Part shown: one piece after another, positions 36,401-48,959 of the stretch
How positions within the stretch are numbered: position 1 is the stretch's first letter
Layout: the number at the start of each line of letters is the position of its first letter
NCBI GenBank assembly: GCA_032988165.1
Contig: JANTQF010000023.1
Coordinates: 153,192 to 217,191, forward strand
Origin: Emmonsiellopsis sp. PD_33
Taxonomy: Eukaryota; Ascomycota; Eurotiomycetes; Onygenales; Ajellomycetaceae
Direction: 5' to 3'
Length of the DNA: 64,000 bases
Notes under the pieces: model-generated
Seen by the model: only the letters and a program-made list of their open reading frames with translations
Told to the model about the DNA's origin: nothing
The model's database searches: none
Translations under genes and position numbers: made by a program

Positions 36401-37455
36401 CTATTTCATATCATTATAATTGACATTGTCCTTAATCTTTTCAAAGGACAATTTAATGCCAGTATAATTATTACTTGCAAAGTAAGCAAGAGGACAGCCT
36501 TCATTCTAGAATGCCAGAATTGAGATGTAGAATTCTGAGTCAAGCTATTCATTAAGTAGCTGATAATAGGTGACTAGAGTATATTATTTTATATCATTTT
36601 GAATAGAGATAGGAAGTTCCTCAGTCAATTCTGAGTAATAATCTTTAAGTCTCTTGGGGTAGAACTTCTCTATACTATAGCTTATCACCCCCAAGTAGAT
36701 GGCTAATCAGAGATTACAAATTAGATGTATGAAATTGCCCTCTAACATATAATTATAGCACTGGAAGATCCACAGCAATGAAAGGACTCAGCTCTCTTAC
36801 TTTAAGTACTCTTTAATAGTGTCATAGCATCAGTAATGAGGATATTCCCCTATCAATACATATATGATTAAAAGCTTAAATCACCACTCCAGCTAGCACA
36901 GACTTTTTAAAATTAGGATTCCTAGGACTTCTTCAGCTATCTTAATGCAAACAAGGCACTCCACATAGCAGCAGTGTTCATGAAGAAGTACTATGATAAG
37001 AAGTACACTTCAAGATTCTTCACCACAGATAATAGAGTTCTTCTCTAAATTGATAAAGGCTATAACATATCTCTACTTCAAGCTTATAGCAAGTTTGCCT
37101 CTTAATATGCAGGTCCCTTCATAGTTCTCTACTAGATTAATAGCCTTGCCTATCTTCTGGACCTCTCAGCATACTTCTAGGTACATTCTGTAATATTCAT
37201 TGCTCACTTAGAACCTGCCCTCTGGGAAGAGGACTCCTTTAGGTGTACCCCACTGGCACCAGGCCCTATAGTGATGGAAGATGATACATTGAAATGGCAA
37301 TCATATGAACTTGAGAAAATACTAGTAAAATGGACTAAGAACCTTAAATGTGACATAAAGGTTAAATATCTTGTGTGATGGAAAGAGTACAGACTAGAAG
37401 AGAATTAGTGGTACTCTATGCATGCTCTATTAGATGTGAAAGAACTTATATAATA
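33470..37455 (+). pseudogene. Gypsy pol remnant: protease, RT, RNase H, integrase, chromodomain
   Basis: Ordered landmarks on the plus strand: the protease 'VDSGC' triad near 33,530; the reverse-transcriptase catalytic box 'YIDDL' at 34,955-34,969; the RNase H 'NVDASK' block near 35,450; an integrase zinc-finger-like region near 36,200-36,360; the integrase core block 'AYHPQVDG' followed by a stop at a Gln position near 36,680-36,705; and a C-terminal chromodomain ('YELEKILVKW', 'VKYLV.WKEYRLEEN') at about 37,290-37,450. The chromodomain places it among the chromoviruses, which target heterochromatin. It is non-functional because of dozens of nonsense codons, many of them RIP-type. Confidence 0.9.
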
Positions 37456-37799
37456 GTATAAGCATAAACAAGAAGAATTTTATTTACTGTTGATCCTGTA
37501 ATGATAAGGCTGACCCCTAAAGGTAGCAGCCTAGAAATCCCAAATCTTCATAAATAAACCTAAAAGTACTTTTTAGTTTCCCCTATATAAGTAGAGATTA
37601 TGAGATTATATCCACAGAATTTCTATACCTCTATCTGTTATTAAAAGCCCTCCATGCCCAGATTATCACTATTTGCTATGAAATGTTTATTACTCTATTA
37701 GAACTATACTGCTTCACACTAGTTGTATCTTATTCATCTATATGTCTTTCACTAGTTTTATCTCTATTTACTTGTATGTGCAAGCTCTTACTTATAGAT

Positions 37800-39919
37800 G
37801 TACTACCCTAATTGGCTTCAGCCACTCTACCCATTACAGACACTGAATCACAGGATATGAAACTTTCATGGTAAACACTATTATTAGGGCACATTTCTAA
37901 GCTAGTATTCACCACATACATGGAAGACTTATCACAATGAACCTCCTAATCCTCTAGCTTGCTCATCCTTATATCTATTGCTATAATAAATTCACTAATA
38001 ACACTTTACTTAAATAAAGAAGATATATAAACCCTCTAACTGACTTCTACCAGTCTATTCAATCTACTAACTTCTAATACCTTCATAGTGATTTAGAAGA
38101 CCACATGCAGAACATCCAGCCTGCCCATTTATTTACTAGCAAACATTATAGAATCTCTAATAGCATGATGTCTTTCAAGTGCTTATAGTTAGTAGCACCT
38201 GATGACCCTCTCACCCTTACTTATACACTGAAGAAACAATGCAAAACATCTACCCTGATTATGAGCCAGTCCAGTATAAAAGAAAAAGGTAAGATAGTAG
38301 CTTAGCAGGCTAAAGATAATAAAGCTATTGAAAACATCAAAATAATAGATTATACAGAGAAGTATACTACAGAGTTCATTATTAAGATGTGTAAATACAC
38401 TTTACCTCTAGAGGCAATCTCCATTAAATTTATGAGCATACTCAAAAAAGTTATTAACAGTATGAACAGATAAGCTATAAATTAAGATCTGCATAATAGC
38501 TGCTACATCTCTAAAGTGTAAGAGTAGTCAGTGAAATAGGCTGATAAGAAGCACAAGAAGAAGATACTATGAGTTGCAGATAATACTCTATAATACTTAC
38601 CTCTTAAGATATATCTTAACTCAGAGAATGAATGTAACTTTAAGGGATCATTGCCTAATACACTGTCAGTGGAGGATAAGGTAGAATTGAGAAAGCTTAA
38701 GATTAAAATAACTATTAATAGAATGAAGCTAAAGGCAACTATAAACTATAATACAGAAGATATTATGGAGATTTATAACTACAATGAATCTATATACCTG
38801 CATCTCACTGCAAAGAATCTAGGCTATAAGTATTATGATTTACTGAGATGTCATCTTTGGGAGAATCAAGTATGCTTTAACCTGATATATACTATTAAGA
38901 ATAATCATAATGTTACTGCCAAGCAAGTTCAGAGCTAATAGAATGTGAATAAGATTATAGCAGAAAATATACACTACATCTGACTCTATGATTGGTGAGT
39001 AGAAACTTGTAACTAGGAAATTGATCTCTTGATCATTAAATGGTGCCAAGGAAATACCACTATATTTCCCCCTGATACAATTAAAGATCAAGTTGATGAG
39101 GCTGTGGACAACCTGCAGGAATAAAACAAAAAGAAGTGTGTTGATCAGATTAAATCACATAATATTAAATACCCCTTAACTAATATAATTAGAAGTTAAT
39201 ATATTAGTTGTGTAGATGTAGAGATCCTGCAGCACTTCCATGAAGAATAGAGATAGATAGATAGCCTGGCAGATATAATAAGTAACAGCTCTCTTAGTGA
39301 ATGAACTGAGGAGAATGACTCTGATAGTAATACACTCATAAAGTGACTTATTATAAGCCTCTCTCACACAGTTGACATTGCTCTCACTGTAGCTACTACT
39401 ATAATCACATTATCTTATACTGTAAGTGTCAGTGCTCAGCAGCCAGACCTGCTCATGAACCTTCAAGTGATCAAACACATTGTAATCCTTTATAATATAG
39501 GCAGGAAAGATGCCCTTGAAGAGGTCAATCAGCTTCACACCACAGGAATATCTCACACTGAAATATACATATTGCCTGCTAATGAATTGCATCAGGCCAT
39601 TAATAAGGTTCAAGTCCAAGTTCTCATCAAGAAGAAAGCTTAATATAACACTGTAAAGAATAAAGCTATCTACCTTATAATGATATTGTGCAACCTAGAG
39701 AAATGAGAAGCTCAGCAGGTCACTTAGTAATACTACTGCATAGAAGTCACACATGCTATCATATTCAATAAAAGTATATAGAAAATCAATAAGGATATTA
39801 ATGCTATCATACAGACTAATAATCAAGATGTTATTAAGCCTACTAATAGTACATACTAAGAAGAGGCAATTAAATGAGTTGTATGTCTACAGAACCTCCA
39901 CTATAAGGAGGCAGAAAGC
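37800..39919 (+). pseudogene. Extra open frame between Gypsy chromodomain and 3' LTR, unknown
   Basis: A long stretch with coding character but many stops. The clearest open parts are 38,651-38,938 (charged, Lys/Leu-rich) and 39,455-39,643. A promoter-like CTATATAAG lies near 37,582-37,590. The frame reaches the H2 insertion ('..AESIVN') and continues in phase directly behind it at 50,490 ('LQTDEG..LKSVLNKLDVEMN'), with one stop removed. The frame therefore existed in the Gypsy before H2 arrived. No family is recognised. It could be an accessory ORF of the retroelement or an older insertion. Confidence 0.45.
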
Positions 39920-39927
39920 ATAGTTAA
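39920..39927. repeat. Left target-site duplication of H2 (ATAGTTAA)
   Basis: Perfect 8-bp direct repeat with 50,482-50,489, flanking the TAGTGTTG...CAACACTA ends of H2. Confidence 0.93.
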
Positions 39928-40515
39928 TAGTGTTGTAAATCTAACCTATAAACCCACTGGGTTTTAAACCTGAAAAAAAAAAAAGCCTCACTTGAGTGGG
40001 TTCACTTGCTGCTGATTTTTTTTTTCTTATGTCAGGTTTTCAGAGTTAAACCCAATTAATTTTTTCAAACCTAGTGAGTTTGAAAAATAAAGTTATGCAT
40101 ACATAAATTCACCCCAAGATTTAATTAAATTATGTTAATATAGTACTATTATGTGCAAGAATTGAACTTTGGTTTCATCTACTACATTAGTCTTTTTCAC
40201 TGTAGTGCCAGAAGAATTATTATTAATCAAGTGCTAAAAGATGAATGAAATGGTATTTATTAACTATCAATAGCTACAAACATATTAGAAGAGAAAAATA
40301 TAGTCTAAAATAAATGAAAAGCACTACAATCTAGATCTATCACTCCCCCAAGTAATCTAATGTGAAATGAAATCCTCCAGTTCCACTCTTCAGGGTGTCC
40401 ACTGTGAATAATGGGGCAAATCAAGCTGTAATGGAGTAGTTTGAAGGAGATGGTTATTATTAATCATCACCTAGAGGATAGGCTGCTGAGATGGTATCAC
40501 ATTGTACAATGCACT

Positions 40516-43260
40516 TTAGAGATGATGAAGCTTTCCTAGGGGAATATTAGTTAATAAGGTATTCTGTCTGGGCATCATCTCCCCCTCATCCTGGCTCTGA
40601 ACCTCATCCATGACTTCCTCAAAATCATTAAAGTCTGATATATAATTATCTGAGAGTTTATCATCTTTCTCCTCATCCTTATTACCTGACCCATCATCCC
40701 CCATATATATCCCATCACTCATATATGTACTGGGAGGTGAGACAAACACCTTCTGCATCTGGCACCAGTCACCCATATAATGGAGTATGATGGCTCAAAT
40801 AGTTGATGGTTGCAGATGATTTCAAAGATATATATAGATCTAATAGGAAATTGAGAATATACATTCTAACTTTATTGTGTTGCTCTGCACAGCCAGGATG
40901 TCACATGCAATATAGGTAAGGATGGGAAACTGTGCTTGTCTCTATTTCTAGTAGTTGAGTAGTGATATGTTTTTCACCAACTCTAAACAATGAATTAGAA
41001 CTTAAGTTTAATATGATCAGAAGGAGAAGAACATATCTTCATTAAGATACTATTTAATCTCTTATAGTAAGATTGTAGGAGAAGGACAACTTTAACTGAA
41101 TAACCTATATTTATGTTTACAGCATTGATCCACATTGTCTAAAACCTTCTCCAGTGTGATGCATCCATACTTGCACTTCTGAACATTTCTATGGCCTTGA
41201 GGGGATGAACCTACCATTAATTTCTATATCAATTTGCCCTTATATAGTTGATACACCTTCATAAAGACACTTAGATATTCCTCATATCAGTCCACATCAT
41301 CATCCAACCAGACACTATTGTGGAACTCCAATGGTTTGAGGCCCAGATAAAGACATGTTGTTATAGCATAGAGATAGCTATGATTCTTATTGGTCTTTAA
41401 GTAGTACTAATATAACTTAATTATTACATTCTAAATACCCTTTCAGAGTTGATCATACCAGGCACAGTGCTTCCTGAAGAGAGTATATTCAGTAGATTTA
41501 AGAAGGTTAAAAAGACAATTATACATGCAAAACACATAAGAAAGGAAGAACTCCTTTTCCTGAGACAAGTCATTTATCAGACTTCTAAACACTGAATAGA
41601 TATCCACAAAATAAGCAATCTACTTCCACTTAGTAGCTAAGAAAGAGGAAGGATGATCTGTAAAATCATAATGAAGAATAAAGTAATTCACAGCCTTTTA
41701 AAGCTTCAGCAGCTGTTTTAATAGAAGATATGTTGAGTCCCATTATGTAGGGCAATCAGTTTGCACTGTAAGTGTCATTGTGTGAGAGAACTCAAGCTGA
41801 CATTTCTTAAAATAAGAGACTTATTATGAGGAGTAGTAGATAAATCAAGTAAACTGGCAGGCCTTAATGAAAATGAAACAGTCAGAAAGATCATTAGATC
41901 TAGAGATAAAACACTTTATATCTTTTATAAAATACTACTAATATCCTCATTAAAAAGGTTATCATCCAGGGCAGAATCTAGTTCCTCCTGGGCATTTATA
42001 TCAATTCATCAGAAGATAGCACCCAAACATAGTTGAAATATGTGTGCCAGGTAAGAAACATGCTGATTCATTCCTAACTTCTGCAACTCTAAATCAGTGA
42101 ACTGTGAGGTTAACTGGCTTGTTTATATTACCTGGAAGAGTGCCTGGATGAGTATGTCATTATTCTCTGCATTATTAGTTGTATTAGCTAAGATCTGACC
42201 CCTAAGATGATACTTATCTATATATTTCAATATGAGATTCACTAGCTTCTGACCAGTATGTGACTTATAAACATACTTAAAATCAAGCAGCACATCCATG
42301 GGTTATCAATCCTCAGAGATAAAATAATTAAGTATCCTCATAAAGGAGAGGTTCTTATAGGGTGAGATCCAGCAGTTAATACTAATTGAGATCTATAAGG
42401 TTAGAGACAATTTTTCCAGCTGATTCATCACAATCTTCTGTGAGTTTGCAAGCAAATAATTTATGATGATCTGTTGAGTGAGAATCTCTAAGAATGAATT
42501 GGATGCTACCATCTAAATTAGCTACTTAAACTCTGAATGGTGGATGATATTAAATGAGGTCTGAGTGGTAATAATTGTCTTAGTCAGCTGAGCTAGAAGA
42601 TTCTTTTTATTTAGAGTCAGACAGACATTCACTTTCTAGCTAATAGTCAGTTGGAACCTTAATTTAATTATAAGAAATAAAAAAACTTACATCCTCCCAG
42701 GCAAAGAACTCTATCATTTTACATTTATATTATGACTTGCCCCATTTCCAGGTTCAAGTAGCACACTTCTTGAGATGGCAACTAAGGGTCTTTATGCTAT
42801 GATTTTTTAGAGTTGAATTGGCTATGAGCTAGCTACAATGCATATACTGTACCTTTAAGACCCCATTAGAATATATTACTACCTCATTGAATTCCCTTCA
42901 CACCTGACTTATTTGCCATGTCAATCCCCAGACAGCCATCTTCTCAGTGAGCTTGAGATGGATAATTAGCCATTTTATAGTCTTCTATCATCAAAGAAAA
43001 TCCAGATGATTCTCCTCATTAAGAATAATATAATACTTGCTGCAATTCTCCCTAGTAACAACAACCAGCCCAGGTAGTACTACATTTGATTGGGACATAT
43101 GATTATTGGCTGGTGAGCTACTGAGACTAATAGTATTAGTATGAGCTAACTAGCTCAGAGCTACTGAGGGTGTTTCCTATACTATCAAGCTTGAGGTGGA
43201 TGGATCCAGCAATGGTTGGTTCCTACCATTAGAGAAAATAGAGCCAGACAATATGGGGGA
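40516..43260 (-). pseudogene. hAT transposase of H2, degraded
   Basis: Read on the minus strand. The N-terminal part (about 43,100-42,650) has a BED-type zinc-finger-like segment ('CHLKKCAT.TWKWGKS'). The C-terminal part near 40,905 reads 'ILTYIACDILAVQSNTIK', the hAT dimerisation-domain signature (A-x-D-x-L-x-[IV]-x-S region), followed by 'NHLQPSTI'. The last open stretch, 40,516-40,776, encodes an acidic Asp/Glu/Ser-rich tail. Stops interrupt it throughout, so it is probably inactive. The same gene in H1 lies at about 55,600-58,310 on the plus strand, more degraded. Intron structure was not resolved. Confidence 0.8.
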
Positions 43261-43314
43261 TGAAGGTATTAAATTAGATTAACTTGGGTTCAATCAGATT
43301 AAGATAAGTGAGAT

Positions 43315-43754
43315 TAGTGTTGTTTTTTTTTGGGTTCGGGTTGAAAAACTGCCTCAGGTGCCCGCCTGAATGGGTTCACAGGTTTTGATTGATTGATTAA
43401 ACCTGAAAAAACAGGTTAGTGGGTTTCTACTGGTCAACCCATTTCAAACCTGACAGGTTTATACTAGGCCAAAATAGGCTTAGTAGTGGCTAAATTAGGC
43501 CTAGCAGCCGGTTTTTCTGCTTAGTCACACGGCGCTAATCCAATTACGGCGGGCACTAAGCCTAATTTGGTCGGCACTAGGCCCCTTTGGGACTAGCATG
43601 AACCCATCAGGTTTGAAAAAAAAAATCAGGTTTGAATGCTCTGACCCAATTGGCCCGTCAGGTTCTGCTAGATGCTGAGAACCTGACCTGAGGCAGGTTT
43701 TTTCCTTTTTGGGTTTAAAACCTGGTGGGTTTGCAGGTCAGGTTTACAACACTA
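43315..43754. mobile_element. H3: 440-bp non-autonomous hAT element (MITE-like)
   Basis: The ends TAGTGTTGTTTTTTTT and TTTACAACACTA are flanked by a perfect duplication AGTGAGAT (43,307-43,314 and 43,755-43,762). The left and right subterminal sequences match the two ends of H1/H2, so it should be mobilised by their transposase. It has no coding capacity. It is densely packed with AACCTG/CAGGTT motifs, the likely transposase-binding repeats. It keeps CpG-rich DNA (near 43,528-43,571), unlike everything around it, so it escaped or post-dates most RIP. Confidence 0.93.
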
Positions 43755-44566
43755 AGTGAGATGAAAGGTAAAGATGATCATGTAGTATCTAAAAAAAGAG
43801 AATTAAACTTTCATTAGATATTTAATATGAGAAAATGGAATTATCCTAGCTTTTTAAATTTTTATTTTTCCATCATTGCAGTTTTTTTTTGTTTTTGGGT
43901 TTGCTATGAAAAAGAACAACAGACAAGAAGAAAATATAAGATTAATAATAACTAATGTTAGTAGAACCTATGAAATGTAATTATTTAGTTATAAAAAGAG
44001 GTAAGGAAAATAAAAAAAAGAAAAATAAAACTAAAGTTTAATAGTTAAAAGCCACAGTATGTAATTAATAGGATCAAATGAACCTCTATCAGTCATTCAG
44101 AACATTGTAAAACTGCAGAACTATTAAATCTAATTTAAATAACATGTAAGACTATCTCACTGCAAACTACTAATCTTTGTATAATAGCTAATCAAGTAAG
44201 AGATATTGTTCTTCACACAGAACTATTAAATTTAATTTAAATAACATGCAAGAGTGTCTCACTGCAAACTGCTGATCTTTTCATAACAGCTAATTAAGTA
44301 AGAAAAATGTTGTTCTCCATATTAACCAGAAATTCAATTATAAAGGAAGTAAAAAACATGAAGATTAATATAATCAATCAACTTGCAGATTTATGAGTTG
44401 AAGATACCACTAAATAAAGAAACCTATAACCAGCTACTTATAGAAATCATCCTACTCATGTATTGATCTATTCAGACTACTGAGAAATGCAACATCCCAT
44501 AAAGAAGAGTAGAAGATGATGGTTGCTCAGCTCAGCTCATTTCTTTACATCTCTTACATGTAACTA

Positions 44567-47500
44567 CTATTTCTCATAAGATTTGCCTTCTTTCTGACTG
44601 TTACCCCATCTGCATCTACTACCCTCAGATTTTTTGGGGGTAAGAGCCTTCTTTAGTTTAAGGGCAGGAGCCTTCTATTTTCTGGGAGGTGAAGAAGGGA
44701 GCACCTGATCCTCTGACAATTCAGATAAGTCTGATGACTCAGAGGACTTAGACTCTAACTCCTCACAATTAGGCTCCTCCTTAAACATCTTTTCAGAAGA
44801 CTTGAGCACAACTATCTTGCATTTCTTTGAAGGATGACTCACCTCACCTCCTATTTCCTTCTTACTTCTCTTGACACTTGAATGTCACTTTCAGAGTAAG
44901 CTTTTTAGAACCTCTTCAGGAGTCTCAGCATATTTAATTAATAACTCAAGTAATATAGGATCAGCCTGTATTTTATTAGGAAATAATTAGCTCTCTTCAA
45001 GAAGTAGTGGCTTCACATCAAGCCAACCTTCAATTATGCATTGAACAATATGGCAGTTTAAGGTAAATTAGGCTAGATCCTCCACTATATTTTCTGGTGC
45101 ATATTGCCAGCCAGTATTTACTATAATTGCACTGTAATATTGGATATCCTCCCACACAGAGTCAAGTTGGGCCTGTTTGGAATCATATTAGAATGTATAA
45201 TAATAAAAGAAATTCAATATAAGTTCAATTTAAAGAATAGTTGATGGGCAGGAACATTACCTGTGAACTAAAGAGAAGTGACTGATAGCTCTTGATGTGA
45301 GCTGCAGTAAAAAACCCATAACAGAGTATATTAATGAGAAGCTATTTAAGATGATAGTATTAAAACACAGCCCCAAATATTGCACCCTCCCCACAAAGTT
45401 GTTCCTTCACCCTAAGGTTTATCAACTATGAGTATCTATTTAACTTGTAATTATTTGCAATCTGGGAATCAGCAATTTATATTCTCTATAGGGTAGTAAG
45501 TTTCATTTCCACCTACATCATAGGTTAGCAGTGAAATTACCAATTATAAGTGCATGTCAGAGAGACTTACAAGTTTCTCATCTAAGTTGAAGATGGCTAT
45601 ACATCCTGCAAATAATAACATCCAATGGGCCTTACACAGTGGGATCAGTTACTATCAGTGAGATTATATGAACTTGGACTGATACATAATGACTTCATCA
45701 CTTTCTACTCTATAATCTACCTATATAATACAGCCACTTGAAGGTTTGAACTGATATTATTAGCATCTTGAAATTAACTAAAAGTTCAATTCAACATACC
45801 TGATCTCAAAAGACACTCATTGAGAATGCATTATTAAACTTGCTTATATATTTCTAAATATCTGCAATGAGACTAACAGTACAATTATAGCCTTCCCCAT
45901 CATCATCCTTAAGGATTGTCATAAGTGTCAAGGGCCACTGAAAGGAATGATACTCATGTGCAGAATTGGTAGGTACAGTTCAGTTGGGTAGAATAAAAAA
46001 TATAATATATGGTAGTAACTTGTAAAGAGAGTTCACAATGTATGTAAGGGTTTTAATGACTGAAGGCTACATCTACATATCAGTGATATCCTGAGATACT
46101 CTCTAGATCCACATAAAGGTCCACTGGTATTCTGCATCAGATATGCATGACATGAAGTCTGAATGATAGGTGATGTAATGTTTTCCTTGCCACATGAAGG
46201 CTGGATTCATACAAGGCAAGCAGTAGCTATTAGTACCACTCTAAAACCATTTATCATCAACTATGAGTTTACTCTTTAAGATTCTAGTGGTGACATCCCC
46301 AACATCTAGAAAGAATAGCAGACACAGATTGTCATCTTTGAGCAGCAGACCAAAGGACATCAATCTCTATAGGTCACCTTGGCTGACTTTTGAGAGGTAA
46401 TTATCAAAAGACAAGTGGAGAAAATGCACATGGCATTCAAAGATAGAGGTCTAAAACTAACTTAGGTTCAATTTGGGTATTCACAGATTTGAGGTAGATT
46501 GAATTTAACTTACCTGATCCATCTTAAATCCAATGATTTTATCTGTAGTGGAAATAAAGAACATTTTCTAGCTGTATGAAGATGCAATGTAACTTGCAAA
46601 TACTAGATACAAGATGTCATTGCAAAGGACTATAGTTCATCTCCCACTATTATCTATATTAGTGTCAAAGGTATTCATGATCTAGCTAGTAAGGGCTAAC
46701 TCTTTCTTCAGTAGTTTCCCCTGCTCAGAAATTATTTTACCCTCAAGATCAAAAGCAATCACTTAGAAACTATCACTATCTGAACTAGAACAGTAAACAT
46801 CATGTTTATTTGCTCTTAGGGAGTTAAGAGCATCCTAATTGCTGTAGAGCACATTCAAGTCATAAAATTTGCAGCACCAAAAATAACTCTGACATCCCAG
46901 TTATTAGTATTAAACTAAAGTTAAATATTAAGAAAGAGTGTATATTTACCTTATCAGCAACTAGTGCATCTGGAGAGCTGATGTCATCATTGTACTGTAT
47001 CAAAATAAAATAATAATACTATTCAGCCTTCAGTGTTAGTGACTTCTACCTGATTCCAATGCTAAAATCCAAGTAAACCATTTGGGTTAGATTATAGGTA
47101 ATCATGTTTTTAATCTGGTCAACCAACAGGTTGGCTGCCTAACTACCCTTCTTTTGAATAAAGCTCTTAACCAACAGATTGAAATCCTTCACCTTGATTG
47201 AGACCTTCAGATGCATGTTTACCCCATACCAATCAATACCTTTCTTTTTGAATGACTGAATCAACTTCATGATGTGCTCTTCTGACATATCTTGATTCTG
47301 AATGGACCCAGGCCAAATGGGATTAAGCCTATGAATATTGATAATTATAATCCCAAAAAGTGCTGACTCTATGAATAGTTCATTTTGATCAACAGGGATA
47401 TCATCAATGTCTAACTCCTGATTGTCCTCAGGAAGACACAAAACATGCAGCTCAATATTGTTGCTGATATTCATGGGAGTGTCTTTGCTGATCCTCTGAT

Positions 47501-47594
47501 TATCTCCTGTCATACCACTATGCTAATTGGTAGATTCATCTGTGCAATGTTGATCATCAGGTAGTATAATAAGTACTAAATCCTACTCTGCCAT
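44567..47594 (-). pseudogene. Gene E: unknown hAT-borne gene with charged, Lys-rich tail
   Basis: The likely start is ATG 47,594, below a TATA box (47,852-47,859). The clearest open segment, 47,139-47,513, encodes 'LNPIWPGSIQNQDMSEEHI' followed by 'MKLIQSFKKKGIDWYG'. Downstream exons separated by GT-AG introns can be followed, for example 'YNDDISSPDALVADK' near 46,950-47,000, a long segment at about 46,890-46,530, and another near 46,470-45,800. The product ends at 44,567 with a Ser/Glu/Lys-rich tail ('ALKLKKALTPKKSEG') that looks nuclear. A few nonsense codons break it. The paralogue F in H1 confirms that it is an element gene. I do not recognise the family. It could be a DNA- or chromatin-binding accessory protein, which is inference. 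Confidence 0.6.
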
Positions 47595-47851
47595 CTCATT
47601 ATGTTTGAAGATCTCATTATATTTGAATAACTAAATTGGATAGAAGTTTGATATCAGTAAAGTAAATTAAAAGCATGTTAAAAATAGAACTGAAGTTCAA
47701 TTTCAAACTTACTTAGAAAGGCAAGATAGAGGATCAAACACAGTTCAATTTGGAAAGGCAGGCAAACAGACAAGAGAGGCAATAAGGGTGAAAAAACAAG
47801 AGAGGTTGCTAAAGGAGGAAAAAACAAGAGAGGAAGGAGTTTAGCTACCCT

Positions 47852-47859
47852 TATATAAG
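47852..47859 (-). promoter_or_regulatory. TATA box of gene E
   Basis: The minus strand reads TCTTATATAAGG, about 260 bp above the chosen ATG. It is followed by a pyrimidine-rich leader with repeated CTCTCTTGTTTTTTC units. Confidence 0.5.
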
Positions 47860-48357
47860 ACTAGACTAATCTGTGTGGTTCATGTTCTGGTGCAGTTTAC
47901 TCCTTAACTTGCTGCAGTTATTATCATTAAGATAACTACCTATATAAAGAGTGTCAATAAAGTGGCATTGCTGCCTTATTACTAACATATTTCATACAGG
48001 TTAGAGAATGCAATCTGTTGTATTATACTATACTCTTTATCCTTTAAAATTTCATTATTGAACTAATGTTCACTCCAGTTGAACTTGTAATTCTATTTCA
48101 GAATGCATTCATTAATATAAGTGTAACACATTAATTGAACAATTATGATATATATATATTTCCAGATTCAACTGAGGTTTAATTGTTACCCCACCTAAAT
48201 TGACATACTTAGTAACATTAATAATGCACATTATTCCCTATTCTCTGTATGCCTTTATCTATACATATTAAATAACATCTATATTTATGTAGATCTATTT
48301 CAGTTAGCATTGTACTCAGCTCTGTTGAGTATACTCTTAATCTCTGAAAGGTAAATA

Positions 48358-48508
48358 TATCTCCTCAACTGGCAGCAAGAATATTTTAGTGTCCTTTTTC
48401 TGCCACCAAGAAAAAGCCTTGAATACTTCCTCACAAGGTCACCAATTGGCCAAATCCAGGTAGTGACAGAGAGACACTAAAGTATCCTCACTGCTGGTCA
48501 AGAAGATA
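48358..48508. repeat. Imperfect inverted repeat between genes E and D
   Basis: 36-bp arms at 48,358-48,393 and 48,473-48,508 match at 27 of 36 positions, and all nine differences are transitions. The arms start TATCT and end TTTAGTGTC. It may be a 150-bp relic MITE or an operator-like palindrome in the divergent promoter. Confidence 0.7.
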
Positions 48509-48589
48509 AAGATACTGTTAAAAATTATTGATCATTATCTCCAATTCATTCTTCATTTTAACTGGTTTCACACCTGCCAGTTCTTTACC

Positions 48590-48597
48590 TATAAAAG
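48590..48597 (+). promoter_or_regulatory. TATA box of gene D
   Basis: CCTATAAAAGGAATAG lies about 370 bp upstream of the coding remnant of D. Together with the gene E TATA box it makes the E-D interval a divergent promoter. Confidence 0.5.
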
Positions 48598-48959
48598 GAA
48601 TAGAATGGGTGCATTCTGTGCATAATCACACTTTATTCCTTTAACCAAAAGTTCAATTCATTGATTACCCTTATCAATGGATCTCCCTATTTGTTGATGT
48701 TTGCAACCCTGTCACCATTATTACTAATTATAGTAAGCTAAGGTTGATGTTCTTTATTATAGCTTACATGTTGCATAATGAACCAAAGTTCATTATGCAG
48801 ATCTATCCAAATCCATCAAAGACTTAGCTGTTTATGATATAAGGCTTTATTGCTGAGCCTTTAGTAGTCCCATTTGCAACTTCCTGTGTCTGCCTGCCAC
48901 AGTTAAATAATGACACCTTTCCCTCACAAATCTGGGATAATCCATTCCCCACTGTTCAA

